Assembly: GCA_900319375.1 (NCBI GenBank)
Contig: ONOI01000013.1
Location: 1-38,857, forward strand
Direction of reading: 5' to 3'
Origin: an uncultured Bacteroidales bacterium
Lineage (GTDB): Bacteria; Bacteroidota; Bacteroidia; Bacteroidales; UBA932
DNA: 38,857 nucleotides
Shown: in pieces, positions 7,786-16,296 of the stretch
Layout: each line of letters starts with the position of its first letter
How positions within the stretch are numbered: position 1 is the first letter of the stretch
Position numbers and translations under genes: made by a program
Notes under the pieces: generated by a model
The model's input: the letters and a program-made list of their open reading frames with translations, nothing else
What the model was told of the DNA's origin: nothing
Databases searched by the model: none

Positions 7786-9067
7786 TGCGGGCGGTAACAA
7801 AAGAGCCTACCAACCCCTGAAGATCGGTCCCCTCCGGAGCAGATACGATAATCTCCCCGTCTACCTCCGGGCTTTCGAACTGGCTTCTGCAGACCAGCTT
7901 CCCTCCGGGAGCGACAGAATCTACCATCACCTTCTCAAGGGAGCCTACACGGCCCTTGTTGAATGACAGTGAAATGTCTGCCTGCTGCTGCATGAGAAGA
8001 TCAAGCCTTTGCTGCTTCACCTCCTCCGGGACATCATCCTTGAAATGTGATGCTCCATAAGTCCCTTCTTCCTCGCTGTACATGAATGCGCCGAGCCTCT
8101 CAAATCCGGCTTCGCGGCAGAAAGACATCAGTTCTTCAAACTCCTTCGGTCCCTCTCCAGGATGGCCCACTATCATAGTCGTACGCAGAACTACTCCGGG
8201 GACTCGGGATCGAAGCTCGGAAATCAGATGCCTGGTCCAGGCTCCGTCTACGTGGCGTCTCATATTCGAAAGAACAATGTCCGAGATATGCTGAAGAGGA
8301 ATATCGAGATACTTGCAGACCTTAGGGTTGGAAGCCATCTGTTCCAGAACATCCTCCGGGAAATCCGCAGGATAGGAATAGTGGATGCGTATCCATTCTA
8401 TCTGAGGAATTTCGGAAAGTTTCTGTATCAATTCCGCAAGGGCGCGCCTCTTATAAAGATCGATACCGTAGTAGGTAGTATCCTGGGCTATGAGGACAAG
8501 TTCCTTAACACCGAGAGCCGCAAGGTTGGAGGCTTCCTCGAGCAAATCCTCCATCGGGACCGAGCGGTGCGCTCCACGGATGAAAGGTATGGCGCAATAC
8601 GAGCAGCGCCTGTCACATCCTTCCGCTATCTTAAGGTATGCCGTTCCCGGTCCGCACTCCGTAGGGATGCGCCTGCGACATTTTGAGTGGTCCGGAGTCA
8701 CTCCGAGCCAGCGAAGCAGCGGGTCATAGTCTCTGGCTCCGAACCAGGCATCAACCTCCGGGATAAGAGAAGGCATCTCGGACGAGTAGCGTTGACTCAG
8801 ACAGCCAAACACCACCAACTTCCCTACCGAGCCCTGCTTTTTGAGTTCTACGGCCTCCAGGATAGCGTCTATGCTCTCCTGCTTTGCGTCACCTATAAAA
8901 CCACAGGTATTGATAAGGAGACAGTCTACCGCTTCGCTTGAGCTTTCAGGTAAAACGATGAAATCTCCCCCCAATTGTGAGAGGAGATGTTCGGTGTCCA
9001 CACGGTTTTTCGAACAACCGAGTGTAACGGCCTTAAGCCTCGGCAGGTTGCTCTTCTTCTGTCTCAA
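7742..9067 (-). CDS. rimO: Ribosomal protein uS12 methylthiotransferase RimO
   Basis: Radical-SAM enzyme that methylthiolates Asp of ribosomal protein S12. At 441 residues it has the full family length. The N-terminal UPF0004 domain carries the three cluster cysteines C18 (LGCSKNRVDTE), C55 (NTCGFI) and C89 (FGCLSQRY). The radical-SAM motif is CDRRCSYC (C151, C155, C158). A TRAM domain ends the protein (ISLSFNKGRVG onward). The SKN signature and lack of a tRNA-type insert favour RimO over MiaB. It is the last gene of the nusB operon, and its ATG lies 35 nt inside the DUF5606 gene, which is needed because the first cysteine follows closely. The stop lies 44 bp inside the convergent zinc-ribbon gene. 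Confidence 0.95.
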   Translation of the reverse strand: MRQKKSNLPRLKAVTLGCSKNRVDTEHLLSQLGGDFIVLPESSSEAVDCLLINTCGFIGDAKQESIDAILEAVELKKQGSVGKLVVFGCLSQRYSSEMPSLIPEVDAWFGARDYDPLLRWLGVTPDHSKCRRRIPTECGPGTAYLKIAEGCDRRCSYCAIPFIRGAHRSVPMEDLLEEASNLAALGVKELVLIAQDTTYYGIDLYKRRALAELIQKLSEIPQIEWIRIHYSYPADFPEDVLEQMASNPKVCKYLDIPLQHISDIVLSNMRRHVDGAWTRHLISELRSRVPGVVLRTTMIVGHPGEGPKEFEELMSFCREAGFERLGAFMYSEEEGTYGASHFKDDVPEEVKQQRLDLLMQQQADISLSFNKGRVGSLEKVMVDSVAPGGKLVCRSQFESPEVDGEIIVSAPEGTDLQGLVGSFVTARITGADLYDLEGELI

Positions 9068-9452
9068 AATCTAAAGAGGCGTACTTGACAAGCTCGTTGT
9101 ACCAGTCTACGATCTTACGCATATGAGACACATAGAAACGGTCTCCGTCATAGTTGGGAACTGCCTTGGAGAACAAGGCTTTAAGCTCGGCGTCTGCTGC
9201 CTTGGAGGTAGGAGCTTCCTTGCCTTCGAGAGCCTTCTGGAGGGCGAGGAATACTTCTGAGAGCTTCAGCTCGCCTTCATCCGTAAAGATGGCGATATCT
9301 GCAAGAGTAGTTATCCTGTTTCTTGCGTCAAGAACGGTTTTCTTTCCTCCCTCAAGGGTCTCGGCGATAACACCGCCGCGGGCCTGGGCAAGGTAACGGT
9401 ACAGGCCGTGCTGTCCGGAAACCGAAAGAATCTTTGCCAGATTTGTTTTCAT
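9033..9452 (-). CDS. DUF5606-family protein
   Basis: A 139-residue protein starting MKTNLAKILSVSGQHGLYRYLAQARGG, a block I recognise from DUF5606, a Bacteroidota family of unknown function. The pattern is a small beta-rich N-terminal domain (VIAETLEGGKKTVL, ITTLADIAIFTDEGE) followed by helices and FYVSHMRKIVDWYNELVKYA, then an acidic tail EEEQPAEA. Its ATG overlaps the coaE stop as ATGA, and its 3' end overlaps rimO by 35 nt. It is therefore tightly held in the nusB-to-rimO operon, which suggests a housekeeping role but does not say which. Confidence 0.82.
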   Translation of the reverse strand: MKTNLAKILSVSGQHGLYRYLAQARGGVIAETLEGGKKTVLDARNRITTLADIAIFTDEGELKLSEVFLALQKALEGKEAPTSKAADAELKALFSKAVPNYDGDRFYVSHMRKIVDWYNELVKYASLDFETEEEQPAEA

Positions 9453-9976
9453 ATCTTAATTGTTTTTATCATTCTGTCTATCTGGTCATGCAGTTCCTGC
9501 AGACCGGAATTATTTTCAATTATGTAATCCGCCTCCTCGAGCTTCATCTCTTCCTGAGAAGCCGCTCTCTGAGCAGTTTTAGGGTTTCGTTCAAGCCTTG
9601 TTTCGAAAGGGGCGCGGACCAATACTACCTTGTCGAATACTCCCTTGAACTGAGGCTTCCCGAAAGCCACCGCCGACTCAAAGAACACTGTCTTCGCAGA
9701 TGATTCCGAGCAAAAGCCGCGGAAATCTTCCAATACCAGAGGATAAACCAGCGCCTCCAAAGCCTGACGCTTCTGCGGGTCGCTGAAAATCACCCCTATC
9801 TGTTCAAACGGGCAACCTATTGCCTGCTCAATGCGGGTCTTGAGCCCCGGAACCGAAGAGTATAAAGCTTTCGTTCTGGAATCTGAATCGTAGACCGGGT
9901 AGCCCAGCCGCGCAAGATATGCGCAGACCTCAGACTTCCCTGAGCCTATCAACCCTGTGATCAGTATCTTATTCAC
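9449..9976 (-). CDS. coaE: Dephospho-CoA kinase
   Basis: Catalyses the last step of coenzyme A synthesis, ATP-dependent 3'-phosphorylation of dephospho-CoA. The P-loop GLIGSGKS lies near the N-terminus, followed by YPVYDSDSRTKAL (the catalytic-Asp region of the family), PLVLEDF and VVLVRAPFETRLERN in the lid region. I chose the GTG at 9976 (VNKILITG), giving 175 residues, because family members start immediately before the P-loop strand; an ATG at 10000 would add eight residues inside ybbR. The start region overlaps the ybbR stop by 8 nt, and the stop overlaps the next start as ATGA. Confidence 0.9.
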   Translation of the reverse strand: MNKILITGLIGSGKSEVCAYLARLGYPVYDSDSRTKALYSSVPGLKTRIEQAIGCPFEQIGVIFSDPQKRQALEALVYPLVLEDFRGFCSESSAKTVFFESAVAFGKPQFKGVFDKVVLVRAPFETRLERNPKTAQRAASQEEMKLEEADYIIENNSGLQELHDQIDRMIKTIKI

Positions 9977-10904
9977 GGCCGGCCAAGTCCGATTCCACAC
10001 ATTCGCAGAACTCAGGATCAGCCTCCCAGGAGATAGTCATCTCGGGCAGACCTTCCGCCCTGACCATACACTTCCCTCCTATCGAGGCTACGAACTCATT
10101 GTAGTCTACGTAGAAGCTTGCCGACCCGGTAGGATTTCCGCTGATCGGGAAGATGAAACGAAACTTTACATCCACGGTAGAAGGATAAACGGAGAGCACC
10201 TTACCCTCGGGGACATTGCGCACTCCAACCCTAACCTTTTCAGTAATTCCGACATAGCGCGATACATCCAGCGAGTACGAGGCTTCCTTTGCGGAAAGAC
10301 GGGTTCCCGCCGGGACTTCCAGGCTTACTTTGCCGTGGAGACTCCTGTCTACGTCATATTTCGAAATCTGACGGGTAAGGATCTGGTCTATGCCGGAGAT
10401 TCTGGAAGGGTTTCCGTAGACAAGAACTGAGTCCGGCGTAAGTTTAATCTCGCCGGTCGCCATATGCTGCTCGCGGAAACGGAGCTGCCTTACCGCCACC
10501 ACCGGTACCTTCTTAAAGGATTCGGGCGCAAAACGTACCGTAATGTAGTCGGATGCGAGCTGAGCCTTAGTCTGAGGCCCGAATATCGACTCCGAATAAC
10601 GGACAAGATTGTTGGCGGATACAGTAAAAAAGTCTCCCTCGGTGTGGTGGAGATACTCCGGGTCGATCGTTACGTTTACCGGCCTGTTCCTGCGAAGGGC
10701 GAGCCCGAGCAGGCGGAAGCCGGACGCCGTAACGTTCGCCGTGATCTGCACACTCTCCATGGCGGCCTCGCTGCGGCCGACGATGGAGCTGTGGGCGATC
10801 ACGGGGACGCTTACCAGTCCGGTCGTCTCCCTGGAAAGGTTAACGACGAGCCAGATGGCAAGAGACGCCACCACTGCCAACACAAATGAGGTAGACCTTT
10901 TCAC
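9969..10904 (-). CDS. YbbR-like domain membrane protein
   Basis: A 311-residue protein with one N-terminal transmembrane helix (SFVLAVVASLAIWLVVNL) and an extracytoplasmic part built of repeated YbbR-like beta modules, each with patterns such as VSVPVIAHS, VPVVAVRQL and VRVGVRNVPEGKV. In Firmicutes the YbbR protein CdaR regulates the diadenylate cyclase CdaA. Here no cyclase gene is adjacent, so that role is not supported by context. It sits between yajC and coaE in one operon, 8 bp after yajC. The family assignment is good; the function is open. Confidence 0.82.
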   Translation of the reverse strand: MKRSTSFVLAVVASLAIWLVVNLSRETTGLVSVPVIAHSSIVGRSEAAMESVQITANVTASGFRLLGLALRRNRPVNVTIDPEYLHHTEGDFFTVSANNLVRYSESIFGPQTKAQLASDYITVRFAPESFKKVPVVAVRQLRFREQHMATGEIKLTPDSVLVYGNPSRISGIDQILTRQISKYDVDRSLHGKVSLEVPAGTRLSAKEASYSLDVSRYVGITEKVRVGVRNVPEGKVLSVYPSTVDVKFRFIFPISGNPTGSASFYVDYNEFVASIGGKCMVRAEGLPEMTISWEADPEFCECVESDLAGRE

Positions 10905-10912
10905 GGCTGAAT

Positions 10913-11242
10913 TTACTTCTGAGCCTGGGTATCAGAGCTGTCGCGAACGATCGAACTCTTGTCGACCCTGAGCTTGACTTCGCCGTCTACCTTCAGTAGG
11001 ATAGTCCTCTCCTCGATTTCAGCGACGGTACCGTAGATACCTCCGGCGGTAATGACCTTGTCGCCTTTCTTGAGCTCGCTGCGGAACTTCTCAAGCTCTT
11101 TCTGCTGCTTGCGCTGAGGGCGGATCATAAAGAACCACATAATAGCGAAAAGAGCGATGATCATAATCCAGAAGCTCCACTGGCTGCCGCCCTGGGCCTG
11201 GCCGGCTGCAGGTGCAGCCTGAAGTAAAGAAATAAGTGTCAT
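10913..11242 (-). CDS. yajC: Preprotein translocase subunit YajC
   Basis: A 109-residue accessory subunit of the SecDF-YajC complex in the inner membrane. It has a short Ala/Gln-rich N-terminus, one membrane helix (WIMIIALFAIMWFFMI) directly followed by the family hallmark RPQRKQQKE, then the small beta domain GDKVITAGGIYGTV and a charged tail. Length is normal. It follows nusB with an 8-bp gap and precedes ybbR by 8 bp. Confidence 0.95.
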   Translation of the reverse strand: MTLISLLQAAPAAGQAQGGSQWSFWIMIIALFAIMWFFMIRPQRKQQKELEKFRSELKKGDKVITAGGIYGTVAEIEERTILLKVDGEVKLRVDKSSIVRDSSDTQAQK

Positions 11243-11250
11243 AATTTAAA

Positions 11251-12171
11251 TTATTTTGTTTTGTTGATAAGCTTGTCCAGCAGGCCGTTTACGAAAGCCT
11301 TGCTTTCCGGGGTACTGTAGTACTTCGAGATCTCTACATATTCGTTCATGATGATCTTCGGAGCAATTGAGGGGAAAGCCGCCGATTCCGCCATTCCGGT
11401 AACGATAAGCGCGAGGTCGGTAGTACAGATACGGTTGATATCCCACTTGGGGGTAAGTTTGGCTATTTCTTCGACAGATTTCTGATAGGTAGCGACTGCC
11501 TTGCGGACTATTCCCACTACGAAATCTTTGTCGGAATCCTTTCCTTCCTGACCGGGCATCTGGCTGAGATAGAGCTCTGGGAGCGCCCAGCGCTTTCCTG
11601 CCGCAAAATCGTCCATGGTATGGCAGCAATAAGTCAGGGCATATGCGAGGTCGTCGTTCCACCAGATCGAGAGGCCTTCGAGTATCTCTTCCAGGTCTTT
11701 GTTGTCTACCAGTTCCTTCTCGAAGATGGAAACCCAAAGAGCGGCATCAGCCTTAAGGCTGCGTTCTTCTTCCGCCATATAGGCTGCGTAGTAGTCCGAA
11801 GACTTGACGGAGTCATAAAGATGCCAGAGGAAGGCGTCATACTGATCCCAGCCGAGCTTTTTCTTCTCGACTATCTTACGGAAATCGGGATCTGAGCCAA
11901 GAAGCGGAGCGATAGCGTTCTGGGCGAATTTCATATTGGGATGCTTCTCCTCTTCTGTAGGGTGGAACTTTCCCTTAAGGGCCTCGATGCGGGTTTTAGC
12001 ATGTTCTGTAAGAGCCGGCACCAGGGCGAGCATAAAGAGGTACAGGTCGCGGGTAGCCTGACAAGAGGCTTCGAGCTGAGAAAGAGCTTCAGCCTGAGTC
12101 AGTTCCGGATTTTCTGCCAGGGCGTACACCGTTTTGAACGCCTTGATACGCAAGATTCTTCTGTTTAGCAT
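11251..12171 (-). CDS. nusB: Transcription antitermination factor NusB, long Bacteroidota form
   Basis: NusB binds boxA RNA with S10 and promotes rRNA antitermination. The protein has 306 residues, about twice the E. coli length; the long form with an extra helical N-terminal half is usual in Bacteroidota. The start MLNRRILRIKAFKTVYA matches that family. The C-terminal half has the canonical NusB core: DFVVGIVRKAVATYQKS, NRICTTDLALIVTGMAE and IIMNEYVEISKYYSTPESKAFVNGLLDKL. I rejected longer upstream starts because they cross the promoter box at 12197-12204. First gene of a six-gene operon. Confidence 0.93.
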   Translation of the reverse strand: MLNRRILRIKAFKTVYALAENPELTQAEALSQLEASCQATRDLYLFMLALVPALTEHAKTRIEALKGKFHPTEEEKHPNMKFAQNAIAPLLGSDPDFRKIVEKKKLGWDQYDAFLWHLYDSVKSSDYYAAYMAEEERSLKADAALWVSIFEKELVDNKDLEEILEGLSIWWNDDLAYALTYCCHTMDDFAAGKRWALPELYLSQMPGQEGKDSDKDFVVGIVRKAVATYQKSVEEIAKLTPKWDINRICTTDLALIVTGMAESAAFPSIAPKIIMNEYVEISKYYSTPESKAFVNGLLDKLINKTK

Positions 12172-12196
12172 CCTATGGTATGTCAATAAATTCCTG

Positions 12197-12204
12197 CAAA
12201 TATA
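12197..12204 (-). promoter_or_regulatory. -7 promoter box of the nusB operon
   Basis: Minus strand TATATTTG, exact TAnnTTTG match, 25 nt before the nusB ATG. It is divergent to the PUR-like gene's box, 21 bp away. Confidence 0.6.
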
Positions 12205-12225
12205 ATCATGAATCGAAAAAAATTC

Positions 12226-12233
12226 TAATTTTG
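12226..12233 (+). promoter_or_regulatory. -7 promoter box of the PUR-like gene and PNP pair
   Basis: Reads TAATTTTG (TAnnTTTG), 29 nt before the ATG at 12263. It probably drives the PUR-like gene and both phosphorylases, which follow without gaps. Confidence 0.55.
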
Positions 12234-12262
12234 CATAAAGTAAAATAACCATTTTGATTACT

Positions 12263-12595
12263 ATGTACAAGGAAGATTACGATTCTTTCAGGGAAGAAAG
12301 AGGTTCAGATGACGTGTTTTCCAAACCCGTCAGAGCAGGAAAGCGTACGTACTTCTTCGACGTAAAGTCGACAAGGGGTCAGAAAGACTTTTACCTTACG
12401 ATTACAGAAAGCAAACGTCACAATAATCCAGACGGCAGCTTTACCTTCGACAAACACAAAATATTCCTTTATAAAGAGGACTTCGAGAAGTTCCGTGAAG
12501 GTCTGGACGACGTAATAGCTTACATCAAGGACAATTGCTTCGGCGGAGAGATTCCCGAGCGGCAGAAAGAAGAGTCCTCCGATGACAACTTTTAA
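12263..12595 (+). CDS. PUR-alpha-like DUF3276 nucleic-acid-binding protein
   Basis: A 110-residue protein, [14 protein letters not shown]. It holds one PUR-repeat pattern: [31 protein letters not shown], then [25 protein letters not shown] proteins bind purine-rich ssDNA or RNA; bacterial members such as the Borrelia protein EbfC-partner or BpuR are single-repeat homodimers. The cellular role in Bacteroidota is not established. A TTG three codons upstream is possible but less likely than the ATG. The 3' end overlaps the longest form of the next gene by 14 nt, so it is probably co-transcribed with the PNP pair. Confidence 0.82.
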   Translation: MYKEDYDSFREERGSDDVFSKPVRAGKRTYFFDVKSTRGQKDFYLTITESKRHNNPDGSFTFDKHKIFLYKEDFEKFREGLDDVIAYIKDNCFGGEIPERQKEESSDDNF

Positions 12596-13412
12596 CATGG
12601 ATACCTTGAAATCAGCCGCGTCTTACGTGGCTGATTTCATCTCCGGCCGCGAGCCGGAGCTGGGAATCGTGCTCGGAAGCGGCCTCGGTTCGCTCGCAGA
12701 CAGCATCGAAGACCCCCTCGTCCTCCCCTACTCCCAGATCCCCGGCTTCCCCGTCAGTACCGCCGTAGGCCACAAAGGAAACTTCATCGTAGGCAACCTC
12801 TCCGGAAAGTGTGTAATCGCCATGCAGGGCCGTTTCCACTTCTACGAGGGCTATCCGATGACCTCGGTCACGATGGCCGTAAGGGTAATGTACCTTCTCG
12901 GAGTCAGGACCCTCTTCGTCTCGAACGCCGCCGGCGGAATCAACCCCGAGTACCGGATCGGCGATCTGATGATAATCAATGACCACATAAGCCTGCAGCC
13001 CAACCCGCTGATCGGCCCGAATCTCGATGAGCTCGGTCCCCGTTTCCCGGACATGACCCGTCCGTACGATCCCGCCCTTATCAGGCGTGCCCGCGCAATC
13101 GCCGCCTCCCTGGGCTGGATGGTCCACGAAGGAGTCTATCTCGGCGACACCGGCCCCTCCTACGAAACCCCGGCCGAGTACAGGTTCTACCGCGCCGTAG
13201 GCGGAGATGTGGTCGGAATGAGCACTATCCCCGAGGTCATCGTCGCCCGCCACTGCGGGATGAGAGTATTCGGAATGTCCGTGGTCACAAACGAAGCCTC
13301 GGGCGATTTCGCCGAGGATTATCAGAACGACGGCGAGCACGTAGTAAAGGCCGCAGACGCTGCAGCCTCCAAACTAACCACAATATTCAAAGAACTAATC
13401 GCAACCCTATAA
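12582..13412 (+). CDS. Purine nucleoside phosphorylase, trimeric class, Asn-type
   Basis: Cleaves purine nucleosides with phosphate to the base plus ribose-1-phosphate. It has 276 residues, normal for the trimeric (PNP-I) class. Motifs visible: GIVLGSGLG phosphate loop, [36 protein letters not shown] (the Glu that contacts N1 of 6-oxopurines) and [27 protein letters not shown]. The last Asn is residue 237 (codon at 13290), matching human Asn243, which selects inosine and guanosine. Starts at 12582 or at the ATG 12597; both are in frame. The second copy follows 4 bp later. Confidence 0.93.
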   Translation: MTTFNMDTLKSAASYVADFISGREPELGIVLGSGLGSLADSIEDPLVLPYSQIPGFPVSTAVGHKGNFIVGNLSGKCVIAMQGRFHFYEGYPMTSVTMAVRVMYLLGVRTLFVSNAAGGINPEYRIGDLMIINDHISLQPNPLIGPNLDELGPRFPDMTRPYDPALIRRARAIAASLGWMVHEGVYLGDTGPSYETPAEYRFYRAVGGDVVGMSTIPEVIVARHCGMRVFGMSVVTNEASGDFAEDYQNDGEHVVKAADAAASKLTTIFKELIATL

Positions 13413-13416
13413 CACT

Positions 13417-14244
13417 ATGTCTGAGATACTTACACCCTACCTAAAAGCAGTTGAATACATACGCACGAAAAGCGGCGGAGTAACCCCCGAGATCGGAGTT
13501 ATCCTCGGCAGCGGACTCGGTTCGCTCGGAGATCAGATCGAGAATCCCACGATCATCCCTTACAACGAAATCCCCGGTTTCCCCGTCAGCACTGCCATAG
13601 GCCACAAATCCCGCCTCGTCATCGGCGATCTCGGTGGAAAGAAGGTCGTAGCCATGCAGGGCCGTTTCCACTTCTACGAAGGCTATACGATGGAGCAGGT
13701 TACCTTCCCCATCAGGGTATTGAAGCTTCTCGGAATAAAGTATCTGTTTGTCTCCAATGCGGCCGGCGGCCTCAACCTCAGCTACAGGGTAGGCGATCTG
13801 ATGGTTATCAAAGATCAGATCAACATGATGCCCAACCCGCTGATCGGGCCCAATGCCGAAGAATTCGGTCCGCGCTTCCCCGACATGACTCATCCCTACG
13901 ACGTAGAGCTTCGCAGGCTCGCCCGCAAACTCGCCGGCGAGATGGGAATACACCTCCAGGAAGGCGTCTACATCGCCTGCACCGGTCCTTCGTATGAGAC
14001 CAGGGCCGAGTACAAGTTCTTCCGCACTATCGGCAGCGACGCAGTAGGAATGAGTACCGTTCCCGAGGTTATAGTAGCCCGCCACTGCGATCTGCGCGTC
14101 TTCGGAATGTCCGTTATTACCGACCTCGCCCGCGAGGACATGCCGGACGACTATGTAACGGACGGAGAAGAAATAGTAAAGGCGGCCAATCAAGCTACCA
14201 GCAAGATGACCGCCCTGTTCGAAAAGATGATCGCCGCTATTTAG
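13417..14244 (+). CDS. Purine nucleoside phosphorylase paralog, Asp-type
   Basis: A 275-residue tandem paralog of the preceding gene, with all catalytic blocks kept: [73 protein letters not shown]. The key difference is the final residue: Asp236 (codon at 14122) replaces the Asn237 of its neighbour. In human PNP, changing this Asn to Asp is known to bring adenosine acceptance, and MTA phosphorylases have Asp here. Altered base preference is therefore plausible, but it is inferred. The 3' end overlaps the convergent rny by 8 bp. Confidence 0.92.
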   Translation: MSEILTPYLKAVEYIRTKSGGVTPEIGVILGSGLGSLGDQIENPTIIPYNEIPGFPVSTAIGHKSRLVIGDLGGKKVVAMQGRFHFYEGYTMEQVTFPIRVLKLLGIKYLFVSNAAGGLNLSYRVGDLMVIKDQINMMPNPLIGPNAEEFGPRFPDMTHPYDVELRRLARKLAGEMGIHLQEGVYIACTGPSYETRAEYKFFRTIGSDAVGMSTVPEVIVARHCDLRVFGMSVITDLAREDMPDDYVTDGEEIVKAANQATSKMTALFEKMIAAI

Positions 14245-15775
14245 CGATAGCGACCGATCTGGTTTCTCTGATTACCGTAATCTTTACCTGGCCGGGATAA
14301 GTCATCTCGTCCTGGATGCGCTGCGCGATATCGGTGGAGAGGTGTGCTGCCTGCTCGTCGGTAATTTCGTCTGCGCCTACTATCACGCGAAGCTCGCGGC
14401 CTGCCTGGATAGCGTAGGACTTGGTAACTCCCTTGTAAGATGCGGCAAGGTCTTCCATACCCTTGAGACGCTTGATGTAGCTCTCAATAACCTCGCGGCG
14501 GGCGCCAGGGCGGGCGCCGGATATTGCATCGGCAACCAGCACGAGCGGCGAATAGATAGAGGTCATCTCCATCTCTTCGTGGTGTGAGCCGATCGCATTT
14601 ACGATCTCAGGGCGTTCCTTGTACTGCTCTGCCAGCTTGGCTCCGAGGAGAGCGTGGGGCAGTTCTTCGTCTTCAGTGCTGACCTTTCCGATATCATGGA
14701 GGAGTCCGGCCCTCTTGGCGATCTTCGGGTTGAGACCAAGCTCTGCCGCGAAGATGGAGGCGATGGAAGCGACCTCACGGGAGTGTTGGAGAAGGTTCTG
14801 CCCGTAGGAAGAACGGTATTTCATGCGTCCGATAAGGCGGACGAGTTCGAGATTCATTCCGTGGATTCCCAGGTCGATGCAGGTACGCTTTCCGGTCTCG
14901 AGGATTTCGTCTTCGAGCTGCTTGCTTACCTTTGCGACTACTTCCTCGATACGGGCGGGGTGTATGCGGCCGTCTGTAACGAGCTGGTGAAGAGCAAGGC
15001 GGGCAACTTCCCTGCGAACGGGATCAAAGCCGGAGAGAAGGATCGTATCAGGAGTATCGTCTACTACTATTTCGACTCCGGTAGCTGCCTCGAGAGCGCG
15101 GATATTACGTCCTTCGCGTCCGATGATGCGGCCCTTGACTTCGTCGTTCTCGATCGGGAAGGTAGTTACTGCATTTTCGATTGCGGTTTCGGTCGCGGTC
15201 CTCTGGATAGTATTGATAACTATTCTCTTGGCTTCCTTGGCTGCATTGAGACGGGCTTCGTCCATCGTGTCGTTGATATAAGAGAGAGCCTCGCTTCTGG
15301 CCTCGGCCTTCATATTCTCGACGAGCATTTTCTTCGCCTCTTCTGCGCTCATTCCCGCAACTGTCTCAAGCTGTTTGTTGACCTGAGCAGTAAGGGCTGC
15401 ACATTCCGCCTCTTTCTTCGAGAGCTGGTCTCTCTGGGCGTTTAGCTGGCCCTTCTGAGAGTCGAGGTCGTGTTGGCGGCGTCCGAGCTCGGACTGAAGC
15501 TGGTTCAGCTGGGTCTCTTTCGCACGGATATTGTTCTCACGGTCGCGGAGCTGATTGTTCTTCTCGCTTACCTTGTTTTCGTGTTCCTCTTTCAACTGAA
15601 GGAAATGTTCTTTTGCTTCGAGCATCTTCTTCTGCTTGAGAGACTCGGCTTCCAGAGTCGCTTTCTGGATGATGGCATCCCCGCGTCCTTTTGCGACGAT
15701 ACGGGTAATCCCTATGTAAAGTGCCAGTGCGAGAACTGCTCCCGCTACTGCTGCGATGATGATGTAAAGAATCAT
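14237..15775 (-). CDS. rny: Ribonuclease Y
   Basis: Membrane-anchored endoribonuclease that starts mRNA decay. The 512-residue protein has the full family layout: an N-terminal membrane helix ([21 protein letters not shown]), a long coiled coil rich in Lys/Glu/Gln to about residue 190, a KH domain around [21 protein letters not shown] (about 215-235), and an HD domain with the metal motif AGLLHDIGK (about residue 355) and SHHEE. It lies downstream of zapA and the 6S-like RNA on the same strand. No TAnnTTTG box is obvious in the 30 bp before the start, so it could be read through or use an atypical promoter after the terminator. Confidence 0.95.
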   Translation of the reverse strand: MILYIIIAAVAGAVLALALYIGITRIVAKGRGDAIIQKATLEAESLKQKKMLEAKEHFLQLKEEHENKVSEKNNQLRDRENNIRAKETQLNQLQSELGRRQHDLDSQKGQLNAQRDQLSKKEAECAALTAQVNKQLETVAGMSAEEAKKMLVENMKAEARSEALSYINDTMDEARLNAAKEAKRIVINTIQRTATETAIENAVTTFPIENDEVKGRIIGREGRNIRALEAATGVEIVVDDTPDTILLSGFDPVRREVARLALHQLVTDGRIHPARIEEVVAKVSKQLEDEILETGKRTCIDLGIHGMNLELVRLIGRMKYRSSYGQNLLQHSREVASIASIFAAELGLNPKIAKRAGLLHDIGKVSTEDEELPHALLGAKLAEQYKERPEIVNAIGSHHEEMEMTSIYSPLVLVADAISGARPGARREVIESYIKRLKGMEDLAASYKGVTKSYAIQAGRELRVIVGADEITDEQAAHLSTDIAQRIQDEMTYPGQVKITVIRETRSVAIAK

Positions 15776-15805
15776 ACTGCTATATATATTGTGTTACGGT
15801 CAAAC

Positions 15806-15839
15806 AAAAAACAGTACCTGCAACTAATGCAGATACTGT
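15806..15839 (-). terminator. Intrinsic terminator after the 6S-like RNA
   Basis: On the minus strand, ACAGTATCTGCA-TTAGT-TGCAGGTACTGT forms a 12-position stem with one mismatch and a 5-nt loop (arms 15828-15839 and 15811-15822), followed by a T tract. The strongest free-standing terminator in the window. Confidence 0.85.
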
Positions 15840-15999
15840 CTTGTATAAATACCGTTAGTCCTTGGCTGAAACTTTCATAATGAAAGATTTGGGAGCCTCC
15901 CGGTTCAGGCTTCCTGCTGCGGGGCAGGCATGCTATCGACGGTGAGAACTTACCCGGTTCCGTAGAACTTGTTTGTTAGAGCAAGGAGGAACTAACGGT
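15840..15999 (-). ncRNA. ssrS: 6S-like regulatory RNA
   Basis: Between zapA and rny lies about 160 nt with no ORF that looks like a structured RNA. Minus strand: ACCGTTAGT (15999-15991) is a perfect complement of ACTAACGGT (15859-15851). Next inward, CCTTG (15986-15982) pairs with CAAGG (15864-15860), giving a long closing stem around a largely unpaired region, with an apical hairpin CCTGC/GCAGG (15928-15924 and 15917-15913). A terminator hairpin follows directly. 6S RNA has this long-range closing stem and central bubble, sequesters housekeeping RNA polymerase, and lies just downstream of zapA in many bacteria. Primary sequence does not prove it; structure and position support it. No TAnnTTTG box is seen before it, so it may be processed from the zapA transcript. 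Confidence 0.7.
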
Positions 16000-16294
16000 T
16001 TGTCTCTATTTTGTTCAGATAGGCCTTCAACTCCTTCTCGAGTTTAGCGGTTTCGTCGGTATTCTGCGCGAGGCCCTTTTTAGCCACGAGCATCGAGATC
16101 GTATTTGTCAGCGCCACGAAAACCAGTTTGTCTGCCAGAGTCTGGTCCGGATAACGTGTATCGTAATCCGTCAGCATCGAATTAATTTTTTCAGCAGCCA
16201 GTCTCATATAGTGTTCTGACTCCTGGGTGGCAACAAGGGTGTATTCCTTGCCGCCTATCTTGAGGGTGATGCTGTGTTTTGTTTGATCCGGCAT
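15992..16294 (-). CDS. zapA: Cell division protein ZapA
   Basis: A 100-residue FtsZ-ring stabiliser. It starts MPDQTKHSITLKIGGKEYTLVATQE and shows the family pattern: an N-terminal beta-alpha domain (ITLKIGGKEY, YMRLAAEKINSML), then a helix and coiled coil (DKLVFVALTNTISMLVAKK, AKLEKELKAYLNKIE). I chose the ATG at 16294, 2 nt after the coiled-coil gene's stop, over an upstream start that would overlap it. Its stop codon lies inside the 5' arm of the closing stem of the 6S-like RNA. Confidence 0.88.
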   Translation of the reverse strand: MPDQTKHSITLKIGGKEYTLVATQESEHYMRLAAEKINSMLTDYDTRYPDQTLADKLVFVALTNTISMLVAKKGLAQNTDETAKLEKELKAYLNKIETNR

Positions 16295-16296
16295 AA

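Noticed and set aside
12612-14193. Minus-strand ORFs opposite both phosphorylases
   Set aside because: They resemble each other only because the PNP genes are paralogs; no independent support.
14654-15445. Plus-strand ORF of 263 codons opposite rny
   Set aside because: It lies fully inside the conserved RNase Y gene and matches no known family; it is an antisense shadow.
15851-15999. Simple terminator of zapA
   Set aside because: The matching arms are over 130 nt apart with internal structure, and a separate terminator with a T tract follows at 15806-15839; a structured RNA fits better.
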